The notes below the pieces were generated by a model. It saw only the letters and a program-made list of their open reading frames with translations, ran no database searches and had not been told where the DNA came from. Below, piece after piece: positions 1-8,327 of a stretch of DNA of 64,000 nt. This DNA comes from Streptomyces sp. CBMA291. Its GTDB lineage: Bacteria > Actinomycetota > Actinomycetes > Streptomycetales > Streptomycetaceae. The stretch's first letter is position 1, and each line of letters starts with the position of its first letter. A program made the translations under genes and the position numbers. The stretch is taken from positions 124,001 to 188,000 of the forward strand of contig NZ_MSJP01000115.1 in NCBI RefSeq assembly GCF_014596525.1, read 5' to 3'.

Positions 1-217
1 ATGACGCCCTCCGGCCCCGACAACGCCGTCACGCGGGCTTTCATTTCCGCTGGTGACGGCACTTTGCCAAGTCATTACCCGGGGCGGGTGGGCAGGTGCT
101 TGCACCTTATGCCCGAGTCGCCACACCCCCACCCCCTCACTCCGCTCCCCCGATCCCCCTGCTCGCCCTGCCCCCGCTCCCCACGTCTCCCCCTCCCCCA
201 CCCCGTACGCTCTTGCC

Positions 218-1012
218 ATGGCCCCGCGCACCACCCGCCCCGTCGGCACCCCGACCCGTGGGACCACCAACCCCAATCGGCTGCGCCGTATGGACCGCTG
301 GATCGCCGCCGTCCACGGGCCCGCACTGCGCCGCTCCCCCGAGCCGCCGATCGCCGTCGACCTCGGTTACGGCGCCGCCCCCTGGACCGCCGTCGAACTC
401 CTCGCCCGGCTGCGCACCGCCGAGCCCCGCACCCGTCTCTACGGCATCGAGATCGAGCCCGCCCGCGTCGAGGCGGCGAAGCCGTACGAACACGACGGGC
501 TCTCCTTCCTGCACGGCGGCTTCGAGGTGCCCGTGCCCGGCCCCGTCTCGCTGATCCGGGCGGCGAACGTGCTGCGCCAGTACGACGAGGAGCAGGTCGC
601 GGCCGTCTGGCGGCGTCTGTGCGGGCGGCTCGCACCCGGCGGGCTGCTCGTCGAGGGCACCTGTGACGAGATCGGGCGCCGGCACGTCTGGGTCGCGCTC
701 GACGCCACCGGGCCGCTGACGGTGACCTTCGCGACCCGGCTCGGTTCGCTCGACCGCCCCTCGGACCTGGCGGAGCGGCTGCCGAAGGCGCTCATCCATC
801 GCAACGTCCCCGGCGAACCGGTCCACGCCTTCCTCCGGGACTTCGACCGGGCGTGGGCGGCGGCGGCTCCGTACGTCTCGCTCGGCGCACGGCAGCGGTG
901 GATCCGCGCGGTCCGCGACCTGGCGGCGGACTGGCCCCTGACGGACGGTCCCCGGCGGTGGCGCCAGGGCGAGGTGACGGTCCGTTGGGAGGCGCTGGCG
1001 CCTCGCGGGTGA
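218..1012 (+). CDS. Class I SAM-dependent methyltransferase-like protein
   Basis: A 264-residue cytoplasmic protein. After a basic N-terminus, a Rossmann-type motif I reads IAVDLGYGAAPW, followed by an acidic strand end (YGIEIEP) where the ribose hydroxyls of SAM would be bound. Motif I is atypical: GYGAAPW replaces the usual GxGxG. The substrate cannot be read from sequence. The frame is open from position 53, but the ATG at 218 begins the recognisable protein and avoids a proline-rich unlikely leader; no strong Shine-Dalgarno is seen. It stands alone, with a 320-base gap before the next gene on the same strand. Methyltransferase fold is well supported; function is unknown. Confidence 0.75.
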   Translation: MAPRTTRPVGTPTRGTTNPNRLRRMDRWIAAVHGPALRRSPEPPIAVDLGYGAAPWTAVELLARLRTAEPRTRLYGIEIEPARVEAAKPYEHDGLSFLHGGFEVPVPGPVSLIRAANVLRQYDEEQVAAVWRRLCGRLAPGGLLVEGTCDEIGRRHVWVALDATGPLTVTFATRLGSLDRPSDLAERLPKALIHRNVPGEPVHAFLRDFDRAWAAAAPYVSLGARQRWIRAVRDLAADWPLTDGPRRWRQGEVTVRWEALAPRG

Positions 1013-1332
1013 GCGGAGACCCCGAACGGCGGGCCCGGAACCGGCAAGCCGGGGAACCGGGACCCGGGCGGCGGGTCCGGATTCGGTGCGGTCGGCATCC
1101 TGGATGAAGCGGAATCCCCGGCCCCGCCCCAACTCCCGCTGAATTTCCCGTACGCCGGGAACGCCCCGCCCGTATCTCTCGTCACTCGTGTTGAGAATGG
1201 GCCTGTCAGGACATGGTTTCCCCTGTCGCTTTCCGGCCCCGCGTGGCACTATCGCCAAGGTTACCGGCGAGTTACTGACGGTATATCAGATTCGCTACGT
1301 ACCCGAGTTCGGCTCGACAGAGGGGGAAGCTC
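1013..1332. other. Gene-free stretch upstream of NlpC/P60 gene
   Basis: 320 bases without a credible gene. The first third is G+C rich with GGCCCGG/CCGGG runs that could form a weak terminator for the methyltransferase. The last 100 bases are less G+C rich and probably hold the promoter and leader of the secreted hydrolase at 1333. A spaced pair of GTTAC words near 1259-1276 is visible, but I cannot assign a regulator. I see no c-di-AMP riboswitch that I can support by eye. Confidence 0.4.
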
Positions 1333-2382
1333 GTGAACCGACGCCGCCACGCCACCGCCGCGATGACCGTGATCTGCGCCCTGACCGTGCTGGCCTCGCC
1401 CGCGCTGACCCTCCAGGCCTCCGCCGCGCCCCTCCCGCCGCCGCCGCCGAAGAAGAGCCTGGAGGAGGTACGCCAGGAGATCGACGGCCTCTACCGGCAG
1501 GCCGCCGCCGCCACCGACGCGTACAACCTCGCCGAGGAGCGCAGCAAGGAGCAGTCATCCGAGCTGGTCCGGGTCGCCCGGATGATCGTCGAGGGCCGCG
1601 AGAAGATCGAGGACCTCAAGGCCAAGGCCGGTGCCGCCGCCCGCGCCCAGTACCGCAACGGCGGACTGCCCGAGGGCGCGCAGCTCGTCCTCACCAACGA
1701 TCCGCAGCTCTTCCTCGACAACGCCGGACGCCTCAAGGCCGGGGCGAAGGCCACCAACGACCTCCTCGGCGACATGACCCGCACCCAGGCACAGCTGGAC
1801 CTGTACGCCGAGGAAGCCGGCGAGAACTGGACCAAGCTGGAGGCCCACCGGGTCAAGCAGGCCCGCGCCAGGACCGAGATCAACGGCAGGATCACCGAGG
1901 CGAAGAAGCTGGAGTCCGAGCTGGCGGCCGAGGAGCGCGAGCGGCTGCGGCGCCTGGAGGAGCTGGCGCAGCGCCAGGCCCAGGCCACCTGGGTCGGCAC
2001 GGGCGTCCTCGCCGGGCTGAAGGCGGACACGACCCCCGAGGCGAAGAGGGCGATCGCGTTCGCGACGGCGCAGATCGGCAAGCCGTACGAGTGGGGGGCG
2101 GAGGGCCCGTCCACGTACGACTGCTCGGGTCTGACCCAGCTGGCCTGGGTCACGGCGGGCCGGCCGATCCCGCGCACCTCGCAGGAGCAGTGGCGACTGC
2201 TGCCGCACGTGGCGATCGAGGACATGCGCCCGGGTGACCTGATCGTCTACTTCAAGGACGCGAGCCACATCGGGATGTACGTCGGCGACGGCACGATCGT
2301 CCACGCCCCCCGACCGGGCCGGAACGTGACCCTGGCGGGCGCGGGCTCGATGGAGATCCTCGGGGTCGTACGACCGGGGTGA
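1333..2382 (+). CDS. Secreted NlpC/P60 peptidoglycan endopeptidase
   Basis: A 349-residue secreted cell wall hydrolase that should cut peptide stems of peptidoglycan. A signal peptide with basic MNRRRH and a hydrophobic core ends near AxA at 30-32. Residues 40-235 are charged and helical, a coiled coil typical of RipA-like enzymes. The C-terminal NlpC/P60 domain has catalytic Cys264 (YDCSGL), His312 (SHIGMY) and a third His at 324 (IVHAP). The start is GTG with an AGGGGGAAG Shine-Dalgarno seven bases upstream. Coiled coil plus C-terminal C40 peptidase is a common actinobacterial layout used in growth and septation. It appears monocistronic. Confidence 0.92.
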   Translation: MNRRRHATAAMTVICALTVLASPALTLQASAAPLPPPPPKKSLEEVRQEIDGLYRQAAAATDAYNLAEERSKEQSSELVRVARMIVEGREKIEDLKAKAGAAARAQYRNGGLPEGAQLVLTNDPQLFLDNAGRLKAGAKATNDLLGDMTRTQAQLDLYAEEAGENWTKLEAHRVKQARARTEINGRITEAKKLESELAAEERERLRRLEELAQRQAQATWVGTGVLAGLKADTTPEAKRAIAFATAQIGKPYEWGAEGPSTYDCSGLTQLAWVTAGRPIPRTSQEQWRLLPHVAIEDMRPGDLIVYFKDASHIGMYVGDGTIVHAPRPGRNVTLAGAGSMEILGVVRPG

Positions 2383-2430
2383 GGCAGGAGTGGGACCGGG
2401 GTGAGACGGAGGTCGTACGGGGCTGGGCCC

Positions 2431-2510
2431 GGGGACGTACGGGGGCCGGTTCCGGGGACGTACGGGTCCGGCTCCGGGGACGTACGGGGGCGTACGGGCC
2501 CTGACCGGAG
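2431..2510. repeat. 22-23 bp direct repeats, GGGGACGTACGGG core
   Basis: Three copies of GGGGACGTACGGG begin at 2431, 2454 and 2476, so the period is 22-23 bp, followed by further CGTACGGG words. They lie in the 383-base gap between the NlpC/P60 gene and the phosphatase gene. The rest of the gap (2510-2765) holds no gene; a TAGGGT-like -10 element near 2690 is possible for the downstream gene. Confidence 0.7.
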
Positions 2511-2765
2511 GCGTACGGGATCGCCCCTACGGGCCCGACCCCCGGTGGGAGAGGGGCGTGACCTTTCTCATTGGTCCCGAGGTGTCGGGGACCCCGTGCC
2601 GGGGCAGGTACCTCCCTTTCCGCGGCATATGCCAAGCCCCGCGCGGACGGGTGGCCGATGGTCGCCGTTCCGCTGCGGACCGCCCTACCGCTAGGGTCCG
2701 GGACGGGCGGGGCGCCGGTCGGCGTTCCGCGCACCCTCGGGGGGAGGGAAAGGAAACCCGGACCG

Positions 2766-4082
2766 ATGCCCGCACCCGTACCGCGTCAGAGAAACGTCTC
2801 TGCCGTCGCGGATCCCGGCGACGTCACCCCTATGGACGCCACCGCCCTGGACGCCACCGTTATGACAGGCACAGTCACCGGCACCGACCGCACCGATCTC
2901 ACCCTCCTGGTCGTCGAGGACGACCCGGCGGGTGCCCTCGCCGTACCCGAGCTGCTCGACGCGGCCGGTTCCGGCGGCACCCGGGTCCGCATCCGGACCG
3001 CCCGCAACCTCACCGAGGCCGAGCGGCTCCTCACCGACGACGTCCACTGCGTCCTCGTCGACCTCTCCCTGCCGGGCCCCCGCGCCGCCGCGGGCGACGA
3101 TCCGCTCGCCCCGCTGCGGCACATCCTGCGTCTGGCCCCGCGCCACGCCGTCCTCGCGCTGGCCGCCTCGGCGGACGCGGAGCTGGCCTCCGAGGCCGTA
3201 CGGGTCGGGGCGCAGGACCACCTCTTCCGCGAGGAACTCGACGGGCGGCTGCTGACCCGGGCCATCCGGTACGCGGTCGAGCGCAAGCGGGCCGACGCCG
3301 TGCAGGTGAAGCTGGCCGAATCGCGCCTCAGGGCGCAGGAGAACGCGCGTCTGGAACGCGGGCTGCTCCCCACGCCCCTGCTCGACGGCTCCGATCTGCG
3401 GTTCGCCGCGCACTACCGGCCGGGGCGCTCGCGGGCGCTGCTCGGCGGCGACTTCTACGACGTGGTCCGTACGCCGGACGGCACCGTGCACGCCATGATC
3501 GGCGACGTCTGCGGTCACGGGCCCGACGAGGCGGCCCTCGGCGTCGAGCTGCGGATCGCCTGGCGGGCCCTGACCTTCGCGGGTCTGTGCGGGGACGAGC
3601 TGCTGTCGACGATGCAGCGGGTCCTGGAGCACGAGCGGGAGAGCGAGGAGATCTTCGCGACGCTCTGCACCGTCGACATCGCACCCGACGGGCGCCGGGC
3701 GGGCCTGTGCCTGGCCGGGCACCCGGCACCGCTGATCGCCCGGCGGGGCAAGGCCGCGCGGCTGCTCCCGTACGAGGACGGCGGTCCGGCCCTCGGGCTG
3801 CTGCCGCGCGCCCGCTGGCCCCGGCGACAGGTCGAGCTGGGCGGGACGTGGAGCCTGCTGATGTACACGGACGGCCTGATCGAGGGCCGCTCGGCGGGCC
3901 CCGGTTCGCCGAGGCTGGGCCAGGACGGGATGGTCGGCATGATCGACCGGCAGCTCTCGGCGGGACTGCGCGGCGAGGAGCTGCTCGAAGCGGCGGTGAC
4001 GGAGGTCCGGTCGCTGAACGGCGGGGAGCTGACGGACGACGTGGCCGTGCTGGCGTTGGAAAGGCGCAAGGCCCGGGGATGA
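2766..4082 (+). CDS. Receiver domain-PP2C (SpoIIE-type) Ser/Thr phosphatase
   Basis: A 438-residue cytoplasmic protein. After a 40-residue unstructured start, a receiver-like domain (about 45-165) carries the acidic pair in VVEDD and the likely phosphoacceptor Asp in VLVDLSLPGP. A short helical linker leads into a SpoIIE/RsbU-type PP2C domain (about 195-438) with metal-binding acidic motifs GGDFYDV and IGDVCGHG and a C-terminal TDDVAVL. Such proteins dephosphorylate anti-sigma-factor antagonists, so phosphorylation or dimerisation of the receiver would control a partner-switching cascade; that link is inferred. No anti-sigma or antagonist gene is adjacent. ATG at 2766 is chosen for the GGGAGGGAAAGGAA Shine-Dalgarno; the frame is open further upstream. 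Confidence 0.88.
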   Translation: MPAPVPRQRNVSAVADPGDVTPMDATALDATVMTGTVTGTDRTDLTLLVVEDDPAGALAVPELLDAAGSGGTRVRIRTARNLTEAERLLTDDVHCVLVDLSLPGPRAAAGDDPLAPLRHILRLAPRHAVLALAASADAELASEAVRVGAQDHLFREELDGRLLTRAIRYAVERKRADAVQVKLAESRLRAQENARLERGLLPTPLLDGSDLRFAAHYRPGRSRALLGGDFYDVVRTPDGTVHAMIGDVCGHGPDEAALGVELRIAWRALTFAGLCGDELLSTMQRVLEHERESEEIFATLCTVDIAPDGRRAGLCLAGHPAPLIARRGKAARLLPYEDGGPALGLLPRARWPRRQVELGGTWSLLMYTDGLIEGRSAGPGSPRLGQDGMVGMIDRQLSAGLRGEELLEAAVTEVRSLNGGELTDDVAVLALERRKARG

Positions 4083-4094
4083 ACTCTCCGGGCC
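4070..4094. terminator. Possible terminator hairpin at the phosphatase gene end
   Basis: Perfect 7-bp inverted repeat GGCCCGG (4070-4076) and CCGGGCC (4088-4094) with an 11-base loop, overlapping the stop codon. It lies between convergent genes. No U-tract follows, as is usual in Streptomyces. Confidence 0.4.
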
Positions 4095-4221
4095 CTGCCC
4101 GTGTGCTCCGCTACCGGCCCACCGCTCCCGGCGGGGGCGTACCGCATGCCCTGTGGCGGGAACCGTAAACCGCCGAAGGTCTGGTAGCCGACGGCGCCCG
4201 ACGGCCTGGGGCGCCGGCCGT

Positions 4222-4578
4222 TCAGCGCCCGCCGTTGTACGGGCCGTACGGCCCGTCGCTGCTGGAACCGCCGCCCCGGCGTCCGCCCCGGCCGCCGCCC
4301 GAGACCTGCGCGAGCGCGGGCCGGACGTCCACCATGAAGACGATGGCCGCGATGAGCCCCGCGATCTGGAGGAACAGCATCGGGAGCAGCAGGTTCAGAG
4401 CGAGGTTGACGCCCAGAATGATCAGCCAGAACTTCTTGGTCTGCTTCTCGGCGGCACGGTAGGCGTCCTCGCGGGCCAACGCGGCGAAGACGAGCGCGGC
4501 GAGGGCAAAGCCGGTGAAGACGAAGAAGATCACCAGGGAGAGAAGGGAATCGAATCCCGCGCGCAACATGTCGAGCAC
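4222..4578 (-). CDS. DUF2516 family small membrane protein
   Basis: A 118-residue integral membrane protein with two to three hydrophobic segments (about 12-35, 50-70 and 72-88) and a charged loop EDAYRAAEKQTKKFW between the first two. The C-terminus is a Gly/Arg/Ser-rich tail ending in a GPYGPYNGG stretch. This matches the DUF2516 family found next to HbhA-like and XRE genes in Streptomyces; function is unknown. The start GTG at 4578 precedes an in-frame ATG at 4569, so the true start could be nine bases later. It is probably cotranscribed with the HbhA-like gene 127 bases upstream. Confidence 0.8.
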   Translation of the reverse strand: MLDMLRAGFDSLLSLVIFFVFTGFALAALVFAALAREDAYRAAEKQTKKFWLIILGVNLALNLLLPMLFLQIAGLIAAIVFMVDVRPALAQVSGGGRGGRRGGGSSSDGPYGPYNGGR

Positions 4579-4705
4579 CGCCTAGGAAAGAAAAGAGGGG
4601 AAGAGCGCCTCGCCGCCAAGGTACCCGTTTTCACGCACCGGATACCCGGTTTGGCGCCTGGGGCAGCTCCGCACCGGCGCCGGACGTACGGGAACCGGCC
4701 CGGTA

Positions 4706-5341
4706 TTACTCCGCACCGGCGCCGGGCCCGTTCTGGAGCCACTCGGTACCGGCGGTGGACGGTCGGGAGCCGTTCTGCGACGCGGTGGAAGGCGACTCTT
4801 CGGCCACCTTCACCGCTTCCACGATCCGGGGCTCTTCCACGGCCTTGGGCTCCGCCACCGGCTCGGCCGCGGTCTCCGCCACCGGTTCGGCCACCGGCTC
4901 GGCTTCCTCCGGCTCGACGACCACGGTGATCTCGGTGAACTCCTCGGCGGGCTCGCCGCGCCAGGCCTTGACGGTCTCCTCGCCGTGGGCGGCGACTTCC
5001 TCGTACTTCTCGCGCGCCTTGACGGCGTACTCGGCGGCGACGCCGACCCCGCGCAGGGCGAGGTCCTGGGCGGTCTCGCCCAGCTTCTTGAGGTCCGTGT
5101 CGAGGACGCCGACGACGTCGGCCAGCTTGGACTGGACGGTGGCCTGGGCCTCCTTGGCCTGCGCGGTCACCTTCTCCTGCACGGCCTTCGGGTCGGCGTT
5201 CCGTACGGCGTCGATCCGCGCGGGCGCCCCGGCGGCGAGCTGCTCGATCAGACCGGGCACCTTCCTGGCCTGCTGCACGGCGAGGTCGGCGGTGCCGGCG
5301 GCGAAGTAGAGGGGGGTACGCAGTTCGTCGATGATGGCCAT
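4706..5341 (-). CDS. HbhA-like heparin-binding hemagglutinin homolog
   Basis: A 211-residue protein without a signal peptide. Residues 1-30 contain a short hydrophobic stretch (TPLYFAAGTADLAV); residues 35-130 form a long amphipathic, coiled-coil-like region rich in Ala, Lys and Glu; residues 145-211 are an acidic Pro/Glu/Ala/Val low-complexity tail. This resembles mycobacterial HbhA, except that the C-terminus is acidic rather than Lys-rich, so a role in heparin binding is doubtful; a membrane- or lipid-associated scaffold role is an alternative. ATG at 5341 is chosen because GGAGGA precedes it. The XRE regulator gene ends 40 bases upstream on the same strand, a conserved pairing. Confidence 0.75.
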   Translation of the reverse strand: MAIIDELRTPLYFAAGTADLAVQQARKVPGLIEQLAAGAPARIDAVRNADPKAVQEKVTAQAKEAQATVQSKLADVVGVLDTDLKKLGETAQDLALRGVGVAAEYAVKAREKYEEVAAHGEETVKAWRGEPAEEFTEITVVVEPEEAEPVAEPVAETAAEPVAEPKAVEEPRIVEAVKVAEESPSTASQNGSRPSTAGTEWLQNGPGAGAE

Positions 5342-5381
5342 GCTGGTGATCCTCCCGGAAGGTGACGTACGAGCTGTCCTG

Positions 5382-5879
5382 CTAGCCCAAAGGTGGTTCT
5401 GCATCGGCCCGACCGGACGCGTCCCCGACGGGACCGGTCTCGGTGGAGACGGGCTCGGTCTCGGTCTCGGTCGCGGTCTCGGCGGGACCGGACCCGGCAG
5501 GGGTGGTCCCGGCGGAAGCGCGTTCGGCGGCGTCGGCGGCGTTCTCCTTGCGGAAGGAGTCGTAGATCTGGAGCAGCACCTGCTTCTGGCGCTCGTTGAT
5601 CGAGGGATCGGCCAGGATGACGGCGCGCGTCTCCAGCTCGTCCCGTTCCTTCTCGTCGAGGATGCCGGCCCGCACGTACAGCGTCTCGGCGGAGATCCGC
5701 AGGGCCTTGGCGACCTCCTTGAGCACCTCGGCGCTGGGCTTGCGCAGCCCCCGCTCGATCTGGCTCAGGTAGGGATTCGACACCCCGGCGGCGTCGGCGA
5801 GCTGCCGCAGGGACAGCTGCGCGGTCCTCCGCTGCTCACGGAGGTACTCACCGAGATTGCCGACGTTGAGCGATGCCAT
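5382..5879 (-). CDS. XRE-family helix-turn-helix regulator
   Basis: A 165-residue DNA-binding protein. Residues 8-65 form a Cro/CI-type helix-turn-helix with the recognition region SNPYLSQIERGLRKPS; residues 70-115 are a helical segment (EKERDELETRAVI to IYDSFRKEN), and the last 45 residues are a disordered Thr/Glu/Pro/Ala tail. The same N-terminal HTH and adjacent HbhA-like gene occur together in other actinomycetes, so it likely controls that gene. A perfect inverted repeat lies 30-48 bases upstream of its start and is a candidate autoregulatory site. The ATG at 5879 is chosen over an upstream in-frame ATG because the HTH begins immediately. Confidence 0.85.
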   Translation of the reverse strand: MASLNVGNLGEYLREQRRTAQLSLRQLADAAGVSNPYLSQIERGLRKPSAEVLKEVAKALRISAETLYVRAGILDEKERDELETRAVILADPSINERQKQVLLQIYDSFRKENAADAAERASAGTTPAGSGPAETATETETEPVSTETGPVGDASGRADAEPPLG

Positions 5880-5909
5880 GCCTCGACCATGCCACCCGCT
5901 GCTAACTAT

Positions 5910-5927
5910 TGCAAGCAGGCGCTTGCA
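5910..5927. promoter_or_regulatory. Candidate operator of the XRE gene
   Basis: Perfect inverted repeat TGCAAGC-AGGC-GCTTGCA, 7-bp arms and 4-base spacer, in the promoter region of the minus-strand XRE regulator. On the minus strand it is followed by AT-richer sequence (AATAGTTAG) that could be the -10 region, so a bound regulator would cover the -35 area. Confidence 0.55.
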
Positions 5928-6389
5928 GGAGTTGCGCTGTGGGCGGCCGGGCGGCTGCGATCGAGCGCGATGGCTGTCAGCCAAGCAGGGCGACTGTCAC
6001 GCAAGGTTCAGCAGCGCCCCTCAGGTCGGCGAAACAGTCGCCGACAGGGGGCCCGGGCGGCCGACGCACCAAGCGGTCATGGTCCGGCGTTGTGCCGCGC
6101 GAAGGCCTTCGGCCCCGGGGCCGGCGATGTCACTGCTCGCCTCGACCGAGCGAATGGGGCCACCTGGCGTTCGGGTCGGCGACACGCGTTGCTGTCGGTC
6201 GCGCTCGCAGCACTCCTGCGCGGCGAGCGTCCTGTTCGTCAGCAGGGTGACGTCACCAGAGGCCCCAGCCAGCAACCGTCGCTTTCCAGCCCTCTCTGCG
6301 TCTGACCTGACGAATTCATCCTCTTCACCGCTCTGCGAACTCAGCCCGTTCGCGATAGTGCAGCACGCAACCAATCGAAGGGAAATACC
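5928..6389. other. Gene-free stretch, no feature recognised
   Basis: About 460 bases between the divergent XRE regulator and the small secreted protein. Base composition is lower in G+C than the surrounding core and codon bias is absent in all frames. No tRNA, repeat or terminator is supported. The promoter of the secreted-protein gene should lie in the last 100 bases. The loss of the usual tight gene spacing suggests a junction between core and accessory DNA. Confidence 0.4.
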
Positions 6390-6818
6390 ATGCGTATATC
6401 TGCTTCAAAGGTCATGACGACTGCCACTCTCACCTTGCTCCCCGTACTGGGAGGAGTTTCTGCCGCTAACGCTGGCAGTACTGGTGCGGAGGTGACCTCC
6501 TGCCCCAGTGATGGCTACATCACGAAGGGCGACCGATGCACCAAGCTGTCCAACGGCTATCTCTCCATCGGCCTGGGGAACGGCGGCAGTTACATCTCAG
6601 TTGATTACAACAAGACGGGCGGCAGTGCCATCACGGGGAAGCTGGGCTACCTCCGGGGAGGCAGCACGTACTACAAGGCGTCTCAGACCATCTCCACGTC
6701 GGCGCTCGCATGGGGGGAGTGGTCGGGCGTCGCCAACCCCTGCTACCCCACCAACGGCCTGCTCTACACCTCGGGGACGACCTACCAGACACCCGCAGCC
6801 ATCTCCACCAGCTGCTGA
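6390..6818 (+). CDS. Small secreted protein, unknown function
   Basis: A 142-residue exported protein. The N-terminus (MRISASKVMTTATLTLLPVL) is a signal peptide with probable cleavage after SAANA near residue 28, leaving a mature chain of about 114 residues rich in Gly, Ser, Thr and Tyr with four cysteines, one being the C-terminal residue. This fits a compact disulphide-stabilised beta-rich secreted protein. I recognise no family. GAAGGGAAA before the ATG is a good Shine-Dalgarno (GAAGGGAAATACCATG context). Codon use is less biased than in neighbouring core genes. A strong hairpin follows the stop, so it is likely monocistronic. Confidence 0.8.
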   Translation: MRISASKVMTTATLTLLPVLGGVSAANAGSTGAEVTSCPSDGYITKGDRCTKLSNGYLSIGLGNGGSYISVDYNKTGGSAITGKLGYLRGGSTYYKASQTISTSALAWGEWSGVANPCYPTNGLLYTSGTTYQTPAAISTSC

Positions 6819-6831
6819 CGTGACGCGTCCG

Positions 6832-6860
6832 GCGTTCCGGCGCGCGTAGCGCCGGAACGC
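6832..6860. terminator. Strong terminator hairpin after the secreted protein gene
   Basis: Perfect 12-bp inverted repeat GCGTTCCGGCGC and GCGCCGGAACGC with a 5-base loop, starting 14 bases after the stop codon at 6818. It ends transcription before the VanZ-family gene or lowers read-through into it. Confidence 0.8.
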
Positions 6861-6894
6861 TACTCACCGCCATCGCACCTGAGAGAGACCCGAT

Positions 6895-8268
6895 TTGCTG
6901 TACGCAGTTTTTCAGGGGCACGGCATGTTCGTACTCCTGGCCGTTCTTCTGGCCGGCGCTGTTGGAGCGTTGCGTTTTCGCTCAGCACAGACACGAGAGA
7001 CAGAGCGCCCCGCGCTGCACGCGCTGCTCGCGGCGGCCGTAACCGCCGTGGTCTCCCTGACGCTCTGGTCGACGGGCTCGCCTGTCGACCAGACACGGTC
7101 ATGCGTCGTCAATCGCGACCTGATCGAGCCATTCACCACCTCGCAGGGGCTGCTGAACGCCGGCCTTTTCGTTCCGGTCGGGCTCCTCGGGGTGCTGGCG
7201 ACCCGAAATATCGCAGGAACCCTCATCGGCGGCGCCCTGCTCACCCTCACGATCGAAACGCTGCAGGGGTCACTCACCTTCCTCGGGCGCGGATGTGACA
7301 CCAGCGATCTTCAGATGAATTCTCTGGGAGTCGCCGCCGGAGTCCTCCTGGGGTGGCTCACCGTGAAACTCGACCATCCGGGCTCGCCTCCTTTCTGGAC
7401 ATGGGGAAACCGAAAGCTCGCCGCCATTTGGGCGATTTCGACGGTCGCCTTGGGTTCGACGTGGATTGCCTTCATCCACCCTGAGGTCGTCGCCTACACC
7501 GTCGCCATCGGTCACGCGAACGGCGAACAGCAGAGTTCCGCACGCGCAGCCGTCACCGCCGCATTCGAAGATCACTTCACGATCAACGACATCCAGTTCG
7601 CTCGCGGCGTCGAAGGAGGTTCCGGGACTGTCATCGTTTCCTTCAACGAAGGGTTTGCCGAGTTGAGTTGGCCGGACAAGTCCACTTTCACGGCAGCCCT
7701 GGACATGTCCGACGGCCCGCAATCCACTGGCTACCCGGTCAGCGCCCACAGCGAACCGCCGACCACCGCCGACCAGGCTCGCGCACTGGCCTCGTCCTAT
7801 GCGGAAGCCCACGCGCCATGGGGGCTGACCGGCTCGAAATCCATCACCACACCCGTCGGCATGAACGCGGAGATGGGCTGGATGACCAGCTGGAGGCGAC
7901 ATAACAAAGACGGTGTCATGATGCCCATGCGGCTCGACATTCAAATCGACCGCAACGGGGCACTGACCCAGCTCATCCAGCGCAAAGCCGAGGATCCACC
8001 CCTTCCCGCCCCCTCGGTTTCCAGGAACGAAGCGATCCAGAAGTTTCACCAGGCATTCCAGGAAGGCGACAGCAAGGGGAAGGTCGAAAGCGAACTGATC
8101 GCCAAGTCGGTCGACGGGATCTGGAAAATCCACTGGCTCGTCGTGGGCGCAAGTCGCAATGAAAGTGGTTTCGCAATCATCGACGCCACGTCGGGAGAAG
8201 TCATCAGTCGCACCTCACAGCCGACCGGCACCTCCCCCGGTGAAATCATGCGCGAAGCACAACGGTAG
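6895..8268 (+). CDS. VanZ-family membrane protein with C-terminal PepSY-like region
   Basis: A 457-residue protein. Residues 5-160 hold about four to five membrane spans with VanZ-like features: a conserved NAGLFVPVG after the second span and an acidic IETLQ before the TSDLQMNSLG loop. After a further span near 170-190, the C-terminal 260 residues are soluble and probably extracytoplasmic; the end (WKIHWLVV... IDATSGEVI) resembles PepSY domains. VanZ proteins are linked to glycopeptide/lipoglycopeptide tolerance but their activity is unclear. The start is TTG at 6895 after a weak GAGAGA; no better start is visible. Less biased codon use than its neighbours supports horizontal acquisition together with the secreted protein. 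Confidence 0.78.
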   Translation: MLYAVFQGHGMFVLLAVLLAGAVGALRFRSAQTRETERPALHALLAAAVTAVVSLTLWSTGSPVDQTRSCVVNRDLIEPFTTSQGLLNAGLFVPVGLLGVLATRNIAGTLIGGALLTLTIETLQGSLTFLGRGCDTSDLQMNSLGVAAGVLLGWLTVKLDHPGSPPFWTWGNRKLAAIWAISTVALGSTWIAFIHPEVVAYTVAIGHANGEQQSSARAAVTAAFEDHFTINDIQFARGVEGGSGTVIVSFNEGFAELSWPDKSTFTAALDMSDGPQSTGYPVSAHSEPPTTADQARALASSYAEAHAPWGLTGSKSITTPVGMNAEMGWMTSWRRHNKDGVMMPMRLDIQIDRNGALTQLIQRKAEDPPLPAPSVSRNEAIQKFHQAFQEGDSKGKVESELIAKSVDGIWKIHWLVVGASRNESGFAIIDATSGEVISRTSQPTGTSPGEIMREAQR

Positions 8269-8327
8269 GAAGAACCGGCACGGATACCGACAGAACCTGG
8301 CGAGTCGACAGCGACGCTCCCCGCCCA

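Noticed and set aside
1259..1276. GTTAC words upstream of the NlpC/P60 gene as a shared operator with helR
   Set aside because: The spacing differs (11 versus 3 bases) and the flanks do not match, so common regulation is not supported.
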